Below, piece by piece: positions 6,559-16,206 of a DNA stretch of 64,000 bases. The DNA comes from Hyphomicrobiales bacterium (GTDB lineage: Bacteria; Pseudomonadota; Alphaproteobacteria; Rhizobiales; JACESI01). A model generated the notes under the pieces. That model saw nothing but the letters and a program-made list of their open reading frames with translations. It had not been told where the DNA came from and did not search any database. Position numbers and translations under genes: made by a program. The DNA lies in contig JACESI010000004.1 in assembly GCA_013911885.1 (NCBI GenBank), positions 1 through 64,000 on the forward strand. The letters are read 5' to 3'. The stretch's first letter is position 1. Each line of letters begins with the position of its first letter.

Positions 6559-9500
6559 CTATTTCTTGTTAAACCCTGCTTTAAGGGCCGCGAGCTTCGC
6601 GAAGGGTGAATCGGGATCAATCGGTTTTTCCTTGATCACGGGCTTTTGCCTGTTGGTCGAGGCAGTGTCGTGTTCACGATCGTCAAAGGGCTTTCCGCCC
6701 TTGTGCCGGGACTTGTTGTGCTTCTTGCCGGGTTGATGTTTCGTATTCTCGTCAGCGCTCGCTTCACCGCCGCGGTGATGGCGTTTCGGCTTTCGCCAGT
6801 GCGCGCCCTCGTTCGCAGCGCCGTCGTGTTTTCGAGCCTCCGGGTGGCCATGTTCCGCCTGCGCGCCGACTTGCGGCTGAGATGGCTGCTCACCGCCGGG
6901 CTTACCGTCGTGCTTACTGGGGCGCTTACCGGGGCGCTTACTGGCGCGCCGCGCTCCATTCTCGCGCCTGTCCCCTCTCGGCTGGTTGTCGCGGGTGGCG
7001 GGTTGTGGACGCCAGATTTCGAGAAAGACCGGCTCGTTTACTGTTTCCTGTGCGGGGGCAGGCTCTGTCGGTTTTTCCAGTGTTTCTGCTTTCTCCGTCG
7101 TTTCGGTTGGCTCTGGCAGTCCTGTCTGTTCGATCATGAGGGTTGGGCTCGTCGCCTCATGGGCAGTTTCTTCGGCGGGGCTGTCCTGGATGCCCGGGTT
7201 TTCTTCTTCCTGGCTGGTTGCAACCACAGGCTTCGGCTCTATGCGGCGGCGCTCGACACGGTATCCAAGGGATTTCAGGACCGAGGCAAAATCTTCGCCC
7301 GCGCATCCGAGCAGCGAGGTCATGGCAACCGTTACGGTGAAGCCGAATTCGGCGAGCGCGCCATCAGGCGGCGTGACACCGTCGGCACCCGGCTTCCAGG
7401 AAAGAAGCGGGCGGATGATATCGGCAAGCCGCTCCAGAATATCGACGCGCACGGCGCGGTTGCCCGCGACCTTGAAGCCCGCAACCCGATAGAGCGCTTC
7501 CGGAATGTCAGGATCGATGACGAAAGACGTACGCCCGGCGGCAGACAGTGCCGGTACGTCCGCGATGCCCTTGTTGTCCAGCTGGTCTTGCTTGAGACCC
7601 CACAGAAGCGCCAGAAGCGTTGCCGGTGCCGGTTTCAAGAGGGCGGGCATGAAAATATGATAGGCCCCGAACCGCACGCCGAATTTGCGCAAGGAGGCGC
7701 GGGCGACCTGATCGAGGTTCTTTATATCCTCACCGACATCGCGCCGGTCGAGGATGCCGAAAGCTTCGACAAGTTGAAAGGCGATACCGCGCGCGAGGCC
7801 AGTCAGTTCTTCGGATTTGCGGATTTCGACAAGCGGCTGCAACACAGTGCCAATATGAGCCGTCAGCCAGAGGCGCAGGCGTGCATCGACCCGCTCCCGG
7901 GCCGGTCCGGTCAGAAGATCATCGGCAAGAATGATGATCGAGGGAGCCAGCAGATCGTCGGTTGCGACAATTCGTCCGATCACAGAGCCGAGCCACCGGA
8001 TCGAGGCATCCGATGACAGGATGAAAGCCTCGTTCGGAGCCTTCGCGATCCGCTCCGAGCGCTTCTCGATTTCCCCGGCAAGCGCCTTTTGCGCCGCGGT
8101 GCGGACGGCTTTCGCCTCGGAACCGGAGGCCGCCTTCGGATCGGGCTGAAAGCGCAGTCCTTCCAGCATTCCTATGTGCTCTCCTTCGACGATGACGTCA
8201 CCGTCATGCGTAATTACGGCCTCAAGCATGATACTTTCTCTCAACTTCTTCATTAATATGCTGGTGCGGCGATCGACGAACCGTTGGACCAGGCGTTCAT
8301 GCAGGGCATCCGACAACCTGTCTTCGACCTTTCGCGCCTCATCGCGCCAACCGGCAGCGGTTTCCAACCAATCCGGTCTGTTTGCTAGATACGTCCATGT
8401 CCGGATATGTGCTATTCTGTTTGACAAGGTGTCAATATCTCCATCGACCCGGTCTGCACGGGAAATCTGGCTTGCAAGCCAACTTTCGTTGACGAAACCC
8501 TCCCGCTGAAGCTGGTGATAGATCGTGAAGACCAGAGCGGCATGCTCTGCCGGTGCGATTTTGCGATAATCCGGGATCGAACAGACATCCCAGAGCCGTG
8601 CGACATCTTTTGCCGTCGTCGTCAGGTCGCGGGTCTCGTTGTCGCGCATGGCGGCTTCGAGGGTGACCACATCCTCGCCAATCGGGGTTTTGACCAGAAG
8701 GCCAGATTTCGGTGCGGCGTCGAGACTTTCCCTAAGGGCGCGGAGCGACGAAAAATCGAGCCGGTTGCTGCGCCACTGGAAGACCTTGAGAGGTTCGAAA
8801 CTGTGGGATTCGAGTTGCTCGACAAGTTCGGTCGAAAAAGCTTCTACCCGCGCGGTCACGCCGAATGTACCGTTTTTGAGATAGCGCCCCGCGCGCCCGG
8901 CAATCTGGCCGAGTTCGGCGGGCGTGAGATCCCGAAACTGGAAGCCATCGAATTTCCGCGTGGCGGCAAGGGCGACATGGTCAAGATCAAGATTGAGGCC
9001 CATGCCGATAGCGTCGGTCGCGACCAGATAATCGACATCCCCGTTCTGGAAAAGCTCGACCTGGGCGTTGCGCGTGCGTGGGCTGAGGCTGCCCAACACC
9101 ACCGCCGCTCCACCGCTCTGACGGCGGATAAGCTCGGCGATGGCATAAACATCCTGGCTTGAAAAGGCGACCACAGCCGAGCGGCGCGGCAGACGCGAAA
9201 TCTTTTTCGAACCGCTATAGACAAGCTCGGAAAGGCGCGGGCGGGTCGTGACATCGAGGCCCGGCATCAAGGCCTCAAGCACAGGTCGGGCGGTGCTGGC
9301 GCCGAGAAGCATGGTCTCGCGCGTACCGCGCATGGTGAGAATGCGGTCGGTGAAAATATGGCCGCGTTCCAGCGAGTGGGCGAGTTGAACCTCATCGATG
9401 GCAACGAAATCGACGGTGAGGTCAAGCGGCATAGCCTCAACCGTGCAGATCCAGAACCGCGGCCGGGCCGGGGTGATTTTCTCCTCGCCGGTCACAAGCG

Positions 9501-9717
9501 CCACATTGTGCTGGCCGACCCGGGCTGCGACCTTGTTGTAGACCTCGCGCGCGAGAAGACGCAGCGGCAGGCCCATCATGCCCGTTTGATGGGCGACGAG
9601 CCGCTCAATGGCAAGATGGGTCTTGCCGGTATTCGTGGGTCCGAGAACCGCGGTCACGCCGCGTGTCGAGGCGACTTTCACGGTCTCGGAGCGATCGGTG
9701 AGCGATGCAACAGTCAT
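6559..9717 (-). CDS. SUV3-like DEAD/DEAH-family helicase with basic low-complexity tail
   Basis: A 1052-aa protein. Motif I is GPTNTGKTHLA (about residue 27), motif II reads IDEVQLA, motif III-like GASTARPVL, and motif VI QIAGRAGR. This order and spacing match the bacterial relatives of mitochondrial RNA helicase SUV3. The family-specific domain runs to about residue 830, and the last 220 residues are Glu/Pro-rich and then Lys/Arg/His-rich low complexity, with a 12-bp repeat in the DNA near 6909-6944 (SKRPGKRPSK). The role is probably RNA unwinding in ribosome assembly or decay, inferred from the family and the S4 neighbour. The ATG at 9717 fits the homology start; in-frame ATGs at 9837 and 9903 give longer forms, and none has a good ribosome site. 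Confidence 0.88.
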   Translation of the reverse strand: MTVASLTDRSETVKVASTRGVTAVLGPTNTGKTHLAIERLVAHQTGMMGLPLRLLAREVYNKVAARVGQHNVALVTGEEKITPARPRFWICTVEAMPLDLTVDFVAIDEVQLAHSLERGHIFTDRILTMRGTRETMLLGASTARPVLEALMPGLDVTTRPRLSELVYSGSKKISRLPRRSAVVAFSSQDVYAIAELIRRQSGGAAVVLGSLSPRTRNAQVELFQNGDVDYLVATDAIGMGLNLDLDHVALAATRKFDGFQFRDLTPAELGQIAGRAGRYLKNGTFGVTARVEAFSTELVEQLESHSFEPLKVFQWRSNRLDFSSLRALRESLDAAPKSGLLVKTPIGEDVVTLEAAMRDNETRDLTTTAKDVARLWDVCSIPDYRKIAPAEHAALVFTIYHQLQREGFVNESWLASQISRADRVDGDIDTLSNRIAHIRTWTYLANRPDWLETAAGWRDEARKVEDRLSDALHERLVQRFVDRRTSILMKKLRESIMLEAVITHDGDVIVEGEHIGMLEGLRFQPDPKAASGSEAKAVRTAAQKALAGEIEKRSERIAKAPNEAFILSSDASIRWLGSVIGRIVATDDLLAPSIIILADDLLTGPARERVDARLRLWLTAHIGTVLQPLVEIRKSEELTGLARGIAFQLVEAFGILDRRDVGEDIKNLDQVARASLRKFGVRFGAYHIFMPALLKPAPATLLALLWGLKQDQLDNKGIADVPALSAAGRTSFVIDPDIPEALYRVAGFKVAGNRAVRVDILERLADIIRPLLSWKPGADGVTPPDGALAEFGFTVTVAMTSLLGCAGEDFASVLKSLGYRVERRRIEPKPVVATSQEEENPGIQDSPAEETAHEATSPTLMIEQTGLPEPTETTEKAETLEKPTEPAPAQETVNEPVFLEIWRPQPATRDNQPRGDRRENGARRASKRPGKRPSKHDGKPGGEQPSQPQVGAQAEHGHPEARKHDGAANEGAHWRKPKRHHRGGEASADENTKHQPGKKHNKSRHKGGKPFDDREHDTASTNRQKPVIKEKPIDPDSPFAKLAALKAGFNKK

Positions 9718-10507
9718 AGCGGATGAGCCATCGGGGCCGGAACACGACAGAGCCAGTTCGGCAGGCCCACAAGGATTAGGGCGGTGGATCGGCCAAAAGA
9801 GGGGCCGAGGGATGGACTTGAGAGGCGGAAGCGACATGCCTGAGACATGTTCCGGCCTGACATTCCTGCACCTGTCATCGATCTGCCGCCGTCCATGCCG
9901 CAAAAGGGTCGTTTCCGTCTTACCTCACCCTGATGCCGCATGCACCTTTCTTTTTCAGGCCCTGTTTCAGTGTCGATTCGGGATATGGGTTTAACTGTCG
10001 GAACGGGGCGGGAACAAAGCGCGTCCGAATCGCTGATTCACGGATTTTCCACTTTTGTTCACGGCCAAATGTTGTGAATCATATGTGCCTTTGTGCCATA
10101 TCTTGAATCTAAGTGATTCAAATTGAACAACTTTTCGCCAGCAAAGCTTAACGCTGTCGGAAACGATGTTTCACAAAGAGTCAAGCGGCGAAAGTGAACC
10201 GCGGCCCGTAACAAGAAACCGCGTCACCGCGGGTGTGGTATTTCCTAACAGGAGATGAGGCCCTTTGCTTCTTTCGGCGTGTGCGATCTTAACCTTTGGG
10301 TGAGAGCCTGAACAAAGCCTGTCCGAATCAGGAGAATGTGGTCTATTCCCGCTTTGTTCTTCAAACATATGGACAGCGACAGCGCCATGGTCACCAATTG
10401 CCGCGCGCGAGCGTGGCCGTATTTCTCGGAAAATTAACCCGCGCGGCAGAGCGTTGTATCGCGATGGAACAGATCGCCAGAAATCGTAAGCTGTCTTTGA
10501 CGCGTCT
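9718..10507. other. 790-bp intergenic region between helicase and DUF3108 genes
   Basis: No convincing coding sequence (the first 120-190 bases could belong to the helicase if an earlier start is used). 10030-10140 is A/T-rich and carries repeated TGATTCA words: TGATTCAC at 10034, its inverse GTGAATCA at 10074 and TGATTCA at 10114. Such spaced motifs suggest a promoter or operator for the helicase operon. An 18-codon frame at 10255 has its ribosome site too close to be believed. Confidence 0.45.
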
Positions 10508-11392
10508 TTACTGCGCTTTGGCTGCGGCTGTGCTGCCCATGGTCACGGAGAAGACGTCGGCCGAGAGGGTGAGCGGCCCGATTTTGGTACCGATACGAAT
10601 GTGCACCGGCACGAGAACCGGCAGGCCCGGCACCGCAGCGAGCCACAGCTCCATGGACTTGTTATTCTGGAGATAGACTGTCGTCGGGCGGGTGGGACGA
10701 TGGCCTGCAATCGGCGTGTAGCGCGCGGCGCAGACGACGACCGGGCCGGAAAACCCATCGCGCCCGCCAAACCGGGCATTGCGCTGCGACTTGTAGCTGA
10801 GTTTCACGTCAAAGCGCTGCCAGCCATCAAACACCTGGATGGTGCGGTCGCAGGCTTTTTCCGGTTCGATCCGGCCGTCGTCGTCAAGCGGCACCAGAAA
10901 GGCGGCAAGCGGGTCGATGATGTTGCGTCGATGCTCGGTTTCGACCGGAATGCGATCGGCGCGCTTCGAAAGCGGCGGCAAGGCAACAAGGTTCTGGATC
11001 GCGCCATTGGTCATCGACATACGCACTTTGGTGACGAATTCGGCATCGACCGTATCCATATCGAACGCGGTCGCATAGACCTTGCCGTCGCGTAATTCAC
11101 CGACGGACGACAGGGTGCCCTTGCCGTCTGAGACGAGGCGGCTCACGCCGGACGTGCGTCCGTTGGCGCTGATTTCAAAACGATTGCCGTCAAACCGGCT
11201 GTCGACCCGTGCATTGCCGATGGGCACGCCCGCAATCGCGATGGCATATTTGGTGAAAACCTGTGCCTCGCCAGCCCCGGCCCGGCTTTCTGGTGGAAAC
11301 AAGAAAAGGGCAGCTAGAGCCGACATTGAAACGAGCTTACCCAAACGCTCTGTCGGGGAGGGTTGGTACTTCTTGAACCAGTGCTTTGCCAT
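10508..11392 (-). CDS. DUF3108 domain-containing secreted protein
   Basis: A 294-aa protein with an N-terminal hydrophobic segment (LVSMSALAALFLFPP) and a likely signal cleavage after SRAGA, followed by a beta-rich DUF3108 domain (YAIAIAGVPIGNARV, then TSGVSRLVSDGKG). DUF3108 proteins are periplasmic and of unknown function. I take ATG 11392 (MAKHWFKKY) as start; an in-frame ATG at 11413 is possible. It lies divergent to rpmB across a repeat-bearing spacer. Confidence 0.85.
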   Translation of the reverse strand: MAKHWFKKYQPSPTERLGKLVSMSALAALFLFPPESRAGAGEAQVFTKYAIAIAGVPIGNARVDSRFDGNRFEISANGRTSGVSRLVSDGKGTLSSVGELRDGKVYATAFDMDTVDAEFVTKVRMSMTNGAIQNLVALPPLSKRADRIPVETEHRRNIIDPLAAFLVPLDDDGRIEPEKACDRTIQVFDGWQRFDVKLSYKSQRNARFGGRDGFSGPVVVCAARYTPIAGHRPTRPTTVYLQNNKSMELWLAAVPGLPVLVPVHIRIGTKIGPLTLSADVFSVTMGSTAAAKAQ

Positions 11393-11938
11393 CAGGAATA
11401 CAAGCTCAATCAATATTCTTCTGTTTCAAATCATTTGCGGGGCCGACCCTGCGGACGTCAAGCTCAAAGAGGGTTTCCTAATTCAACACGTTCTTTCGTG
11501 ATCAGGTAAAGTAACGTGCTTTACGGTGATCCTGTGACAAAGTTGCGGCAGTAGGGCAATGGACTTGCTTCTCGTCGCTGACTTCTCGTCGCTGACTTCT
11601 CGTCGCTGACTTCTCGTCGCTGGCTTGTGGTCGCTGGTTGTGGTCGCTGGTTGTGGCGGTCTCGACAATCCTAAGGCCTCTAGTCAATATCAGCGTTTCA
11701 GCTTGACGCAAGGCGGCAAAATCCGTAAAAGCGGGCAAAATTCCTGACATTTCTGTCGCGATCCAACATTTACCGCTGCCACGGTCATTCCCAACGTTTG
11801 CCACTCAGGCTTTCGAATGGTTTCGAAACACTCTCGAAGTCGGCATCCGATGATAATGTGTGGATTGAACAGGATGTCGATCAATGTTGATAGACCGAAA
11901 CCGAACGGTTCACGGCTTTTTTAAAAAGGAACACTGTC
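11393..11938. other. 546-bp divergent spacer between DUF3108 gene and rpmB
   Basis: No gene seen. The spacer must hold divergent promoters for the DUF3108 gene and rpmB. Its striking part is the 14-bp tandem repeat at 11567-11649. The rpmB leader ends in AAAAAGGA ahead of the start. Confidence 0.6.
11567..11649. repeat. Six-unit 14-bp tandem repeat
   Basis: Head-to-tail units of about ACTTCTCGTCGCTG: 11567-11580, 11581-11594, 11595-11608, 11609-11622, then the variant GCTTGTGGTCGCTG at 11623-11636 and a 13-nt form at 11637-11649. Three central units are identical. There are no spacers between units, so it is a minisatellite-type repeat, not a CRISPR. It is intergenic and likely variable in copy number by slippage. 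Confidence 0.92.
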
Positions 11939-12235
11939 ATGTCTCGCCGCTGCGAACTCACAGGCAAGGGTGTCATGTCTGGCAACAATGTCAGCCACGC
12001 TAACAACCGCACACGTCGCCGCTTTCTGCCGAACCTCAACAATGTGACGCTGATGAGCGAGGCACTGGAACAGAGCGTGTCGCTTCGCATCAGCGCAAAC
12101 GCGCTGCGCACGGTCGAACATCGCGGCGGCCTCGATGCATTCCTTCTGAAGGCAAAAGAGGACGAACTTTCCGATCGCGTGAAACTCGTCAAGCGCCAGC
12201 TTGAACGCAAGCTTGCGGAAGCGCCGTCTGCCTGA
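11939..12235 (+). CDS. rpmB: 50S ribosomal protein L28
   Basis: A 98-aa ribosomal protein of the large subunit. It opens with [20 protein letters not shown] and continues with [13 protein letters not shown], the conserved L28 core; the roughly 30-residue helical C-terminal extension is typical for alphaproteobacteria. The start has AAGGA at good spacing. It is monocistronic. Confidence 0.97.
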   Translation: MSRRCELTGKGVMSGNNVSHANNRTRRRFLPNLNNVTLMSEALEQSVSLRISANALRTVEHRGGLDAFLLKAKEDELSDRVKLVKRQLERKLAEAPSA

Positions 12236-12465
12236 TTTGCGAGGCTGAATTTCTGGAACTGAGTTTCTGGACCTGATTCTGGGGTTGGTTTTGGGACTGA
12301 TCTGTCAGATCGCCCAAAAGCTTCTGTCATGTTCCGAAGCAACAACGGAAAAGCCCGGCAACGGATTGTTTTCGGGTTTCAACTTAAAACACATCAGCGT
12401 GAACGCCCTTACCCGCGCTCCCTTTTTGCGTAATGTCTTCCCAGACGGTATTTTTGGAAGGAATT

Positions 12466-13914
12466 ATGCGCAAACGTTTGAGCCATTTCTTGAGCGCTGC
12501 CGTTTCTATCGGCGCTGTTGCGTTTCTGTCTTTCGCTCTTGCGCCAATCGCGACAAAGCCGAGTTTTGCGCAGGCGAGCAATGGCACCGCCGCGGGCGTG
12601 GCCAACGACCGTGTGACAGGCGCGAGCGTCGAGGATCTGTCGCTCCTCAGCCTCATTGGTGAACGGGACGAGCGCCTGCGTGCGCTTGATGCACTGGTCG
12701 CTCGCGGCAATAAGGACATCATCCCGACGCTGGTGCTTTTCATGAATATCGGCGGTGACTTCAAGCCCATGGCTGAGGCTCTGCAAAAACTCACCGGTGC
12801 GGAAATCCACACATGGCGCGATGCCGCGCTCTGGCAGGAGGCGCATCCGGAAGTCGTGCCGCATGAAAGCTACCGCACGCTGAAGCTGCGGTATTTCGGC
12901 AGTATCGACCAGAAATTCCTCGACTTCTTCGATCCCAAGACAACTTCGCGCGACCAGATGAAAATCAGGCTGGAGGAGATCACATGGGGCGGCGTGCTGG
13001 TGGATGGCATTCCCTCGCTTGATAATCCGAAGCTGATCAAGGCAAATGACGCGGACTATCTCCTGCCGAACGACCTCGTGTTTGGCGTTGAAATCAACGG
13101 CGATGTGCGGGCCTATCCCCTGCGCATCATGGGCTGGCATGAGATGTTCAACGAGACGATTGGCGGCGTGCCGGTGGCGCTTGCCTATTGCACGCTCTGC
13201 GGTGCCGGCATTCTGTTTGAGACCAATGTTGAAGGGCGCAAGAAGCCCTTCGTCTTCGGCTCGTCAGGCTTTCTCTACCGCTCGAACAAGCTGATGTTTG
13301 ACCGCGAGACGAAGTCGCTTTGGAACCAGTTTACCGGCGAACCGGTGGTTGGGAAACTGGCCGACAGCGGCATAAGGCTCAAAATCCGTCCGGTCACCAT
13401 CACCTCATGGGAAGCATGGCGCAAGGAACACCCGGGCACCAGGGTGCTCGCGCTTGATACCGGGTATATTCGTGATTATGGCTCGGGCGTCGTCTACCGT
13501 GATTATTTCTCAAGCCCTGACCTCATGTTTCCAACAGTCGTGCGCGATGAAAGTGTCCTGAAACGCAAGGACTATGTTTTCGGTATCCGCGAATTCGGCG
13601 CGGCCAAGGCCTGGCCGGTCGATGTCTTCAAAGGCAGCAAGACAGTCATCAACGACCGCGTGGGCGGAACCGATATCGTGCTGATCGGCGATGCGGAGAC
13701 ACGTACCGTGAGGGCCTATCAGCGCGATGGCCTCAGCTTTACCAAGGGCGGCAAGGAAGGTGAACTGAAGGCTGATGGAACCGTCTGGCAGGTTACCGAG
13801 GATGGGTTGATTGCCCCCGATGGCCGCGCGCTCGGGCGGGTCGCGGGCCATGTCGCCTATTGGTTCGCATGGGACGGCTATCTCGGCGTGAAGAGTGAAC
13901 TCTATCCCGGGTGA
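12466..13914 (+). CDS. DUF3179 domain-containing secreted protein
   Basis: A 482-aa protein with a signal peptide (MRKRLSHFLSAAVSIGAVA..., cleavage near SFAQA) and a large DUF3179 domain. Features include DLVFGVEINGDVRAYP, a YCTLCGAGI segment with two cysteines spaced CTLC, and SLWNQFTGEPVVG. The family's function is unknown; the CxxC-like pair suggests metal binding or redox. The start at ATG 12466 follows GGAAGG at ideal distance, better than the in-frame ATG at 12433. It stands alone between rpmB and argG, which are oriented away and toward it. Confidence 0.9.
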   Translation: MRKRLSHFLSAAVSIGAVAFLSFALAPIATKPSFAQASNGTAAGVANDRVTGASVEDLSLLSLIGERDERLRALDALVARGNKDIIPTLVLFMNIGGDFKPMAEALQKLTGAEIHTWRDAALWQEAHPEVVPHESYRTLKLRYFGSIDQKFLDFFDPKTTSRDQMKIRLEEITWGGVLVDGIPSLDNPKLIKANDADYLLPNDLVFGVEINGDVRAYPLRIMGWHEMFNETIGGVPVALAYCTLCGAGILFETNVEGRKKPFVFGSSGFLYRSNKLMFDRETKSLWNQFTGEPVVGKLADSGIRLKIRPVTITSWEAWRKEHPGTRVLALDTGYIRDYGSGVVYRDYFSSPDLMFPTVVRDESVLKRKDYVFGIREFGAAKAWPVDVFKGSKTVINDRVGGTDIVLIGDAETRTVRAYQRDGLSFTKGGKEGELKADGTVWQVTEDGLIAPDGRALGRVAGHVAYWFAWDGYLGVKSELYPG

Positions 13915-13968
13915 ACGCGCGCTTTCACTTTCGTGCGCTCTGCCCGGTGGCTTGTTCTGACGCAGGGC

Positions 13969-15204
13969 TTATTGCGCGTGATTGCGAAACCGCTGGCGCA
14001 GGGTGCGCAGCCTTAGGGCATTGAGCTTGATGAAGCCGGCTGCATCATTGTGGTCATAGGCGACGGCGCCTTCCTCGAAAGTGACGAGATCTTCCGAATA
14101 GAGCGAATAGGGCGAGGCGCGGCCGATGACCATGACATTGCCCTTATAGAGTTTCAGCGTCACGGTTCCGGTTACCATTTCCTGGCTTTTGTCGATCAAC
14201 GCCTGAAGCATTTCGCGCTCGGGAGAGAACCAGAAGCCATTATAGATCAGTTCGGCATAGCGCGGCATGATCTCGTCCTTGAGATGCGCTGCGCCGCGGT
14301 CGAGCGTGATCGATTCAATGCCGCGATGGGCAGTGAGAAGAATGGTGCCGCCGGGGGTCTCATAGATGCCGCGCGATTTCATGCCGACATAGCGGTTCTC
14401 GACGAGGTCAAGGCGGCCGATGCCGTTGTCATGGCCATATTTGTTGAGAGCCGTGAGAAGGCTTGCAGGCGACATTGTCTCGCCGTTGATCGAGACCGCA
14501 TCGCCCTTTTCGAAGCCGATTTCGATGATGGTTGCCTTGTCGGGGGCTTGCTCTGGCGAGAGCGTGCGCGAATAGACGAATTCAGGCGCTTCTTTCGACG
14601 GGTCTTCGAGGACTTTGCCTTCTGACGAGGTGTGAAGAAGGTTGGCATCGACCGAGAACGGTGCTTCGCCGCGCTTGTCCTTGGCGATCGGGATCTGATT
14701 CTTCTCGGCAAATTCGATCAGTTTGGTGCGGCTCAGAAGGTCCCATTCGCGCCACGGAGCGATCACCTTGATGTCCGGGTTGAGCGCATAATAGGAAAGC
14801 TCGAAGCGGACCTGATCATTACCCTTGCCGGTCGCGCCATGGCAGACGGCATCCGCGCCGGTCCTGGCCGCGATCTCGATCTGGCGCTTGGAGATCAGTG
14901 GGCGGGCAATCGACGTGCCGAGGAGGTAGACACCTTCATAAAGGGCATTGGCGCGAAACATCGGGAAGACGAAATCGCGAACGAATTCCTCGCGCAGGTC
15001 TTCGATATAGATTTCCTTGATGCCGAGAAGCTCGGCCTTCTTGCGTGCGGGCTCCAGTTCTTCGCCCTGACCGAGATCGGCCGTGAAGGTGACGACCTCG
15101 CATTCATATTCCTGTTGCAGCCATTTCAGGATGATCGACGTGTCGAGCCCGCCGGAATAGGCAAGAACGACCTTGTTGATGTCGGATTTGTTGTAGCGCG
15201 CCAT
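13969..15204 (-). CDS. argG: Argininosuccinate synthase
   Basis: A 411-aa enzyme that joins citrulline and aspartate with ATP in arginine biosynthesis. The ATP pyrophosphatase P-loop [15 protein letters not shown] is at residues 12-26, and the citrulline/aspartate site appears in [16 protein letters not shown]. Length and sequence are full and typical. It is followed at 24 nt upstream by the divergent-looking PAP2 gene on the same strand, but no shared function is evident. Confidence 0.98.
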   Translation of the reverse strand: MARYNKSDINKVVLAYSGGLDTSIILKWLQQEYECEVVTFTADLGQGEELEPARKKAELLGIKEIYIEDLREEFVRDFVFPMFRANALYEGVYLLGTSIARPLISKRQIEIAARTGADAVCHGATGKGNDQVRFELSYYALNPDIKVIAPWREWDLLSRTKLIEFAEKNQIPIAKDKRGEAPFSVDANLLHTSSEGKVLEDPSKEAPEFVYSRTLSPEQAPDKATIIEIGFEKGDAVSINGETMSPASLLTALNKYGHDNGIGRLDLVENRYVGMKSRGIYETPGGTILLTAHRGIESITLDRGAAHLKDEIMPRYAELIYNGFWFSPEREMLQALIDKSQEMVTGTVTLKLYKGNVMVIGRASPYSLYSEDLVTFEEGAVAYDHNDAAGFIKLNALRLRTLRQRFRNHAQ

Positions 15205-15228
15205 GTGACCTGATCCTGGACTCTAACT

Positions 15229-16101
15229 TCACGAAATTTGCCGCACTTTATCCATCACGCGTGAATAGGCAAGACGGAGCGGCGGCAAAACTTTTTGCTC
15301 GAGCGCGCGCAGGCCGCGGCCATAATGCTCAAAGCCACCACAGGCCCGGGTCTCGTTTGCAAAGGCGCGTGGCGTCATGCTGCCGTCGCGCATGAAAAAC
15401 CAGCCCCAGACCCACAAAACCACAAGACCGTTCAAGAGGATGGACAAGATGACATCCGAGGCGAAATGTGCGCCGAAAGCGATCCGCAGGAGCGAGATTG
15501 CAAGCGTATAGCCGAACACAACCACAAGCGCGGAGCGATGCCAGACGACCGGCAAGAACGGGATGAATGTCAAAAGCCAGATCGCCGACGAGGTTTCTCC
15601 AGAAACGAAAGAGCAGTTGCGAAGACACTGGTCTGAAAAATCCCATGGCGCGATATAGGTGGCATCGCCGCCAAAAAGGGCAAGTTCGCGCGGCCGCGGG
15701 CGACCCCACTGATCCTTGAGGATGAGATTGGTGAGCACCAGCGGCCCGAGAAGAAGGACGAGCGTTGGAAAAGCGAGTTTTGCGAATGAAATGCAACGGT
15801 TTGCGGCCGGGCGCAGAAGGCGATAGAGCCAGAGCAGAACAAGACCCGCGCCGATGAATTTCGTGAGCGTGATCGAGGTGGTCCGGATGCTGCGCAGGGC
15901 CTCGTTTCCGGTGGCGGTGAAGCCATGATCATAAAAATAGCCTGAAACGGCTAGGTCGATCCCGGGCAGACGGCGCAGAACCAGACTTGCAAGAATCACG
16001 CACACGACCAGAATGACAAGATTGCGCTTGCGCATCAGGGCGGCAAAGGGCGAGGTCGGGTGATCTTGTATCTGGTGCAAGTTTCGGGTGTCGCGCGGCA
16101 T
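15229..16101 (-). CDS. PAP2-superfamily membrane phosphatase
   Basis: A 290-aa integral membrane protein with about six transmembrane segments. PAP2 motif 1 is KDQWGRPRP and motif 3 is RIAFGAHFASD. Motif 2, normally PSGH, reads CSFVSGETSSA, so the catalytic-acid histidine is replaced by glutamate. Relatives include lipid A 1-phosphatase and undecaprenyl-pyrophosphatase type enzymes; the likely substrate is a lipid phosphate, not provable here. It shares a 105-bp divergent promoter region with the LysE-type gene. Confidence 0.85.
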   Translation of the reverse strand: MPRDTRNLHQIQDHPTSPFAALMRKRNLVILVVCVILASLVLRRLPGIDLAVSGYFYDHGFTATGNEALRSIRTTSITLTKFIGAGLVLLWLYRLLRPAANRCISFAKLAFPTLVLLLGPLVLTNLILKDQWGRPRPRELALFGGDATYIAPWDFSDQCLRNCSFVSGETSSAIWLLTFIPFLPVVWHRSALVVVFGYTLAISLLRIAFGAHFASDVILSILLNGLVVLWVWGWFFMRDGSMTPRAFANETRACGGFEHYGRGLRALEQKVLPPLRLAYSRVMDKVRQIS

Positions 16102-16206
16102 GGATTTTCGCTTAAGCTATAGCCTGATCAGATACCGCCCGCCACCCGTTTGCACGGCTTCTGGTTCTTTGCCTTGTCCGCCATTCGCATTGCTGTGAGA
16201 CCGATC

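Noticed and set aside
6646..8016. 456-codon open frame antisense to the helicase
   Set aside because: Shadow of the low-complexity tail and third domain on the other strand; composition is unlike a real protein.
10255..10311. 18-codon frame (MRPFASFGVCDLN...)
   Set aside because: The GGAG lies directly against the ATG, too close for ribosome use, and there is no regulatory-leader pattern.
11567..11649. Possible CRISPR array
   Set aside because: Units are head to tail with no spacers, and there is no cas gene nearby; it is a minisatellite.
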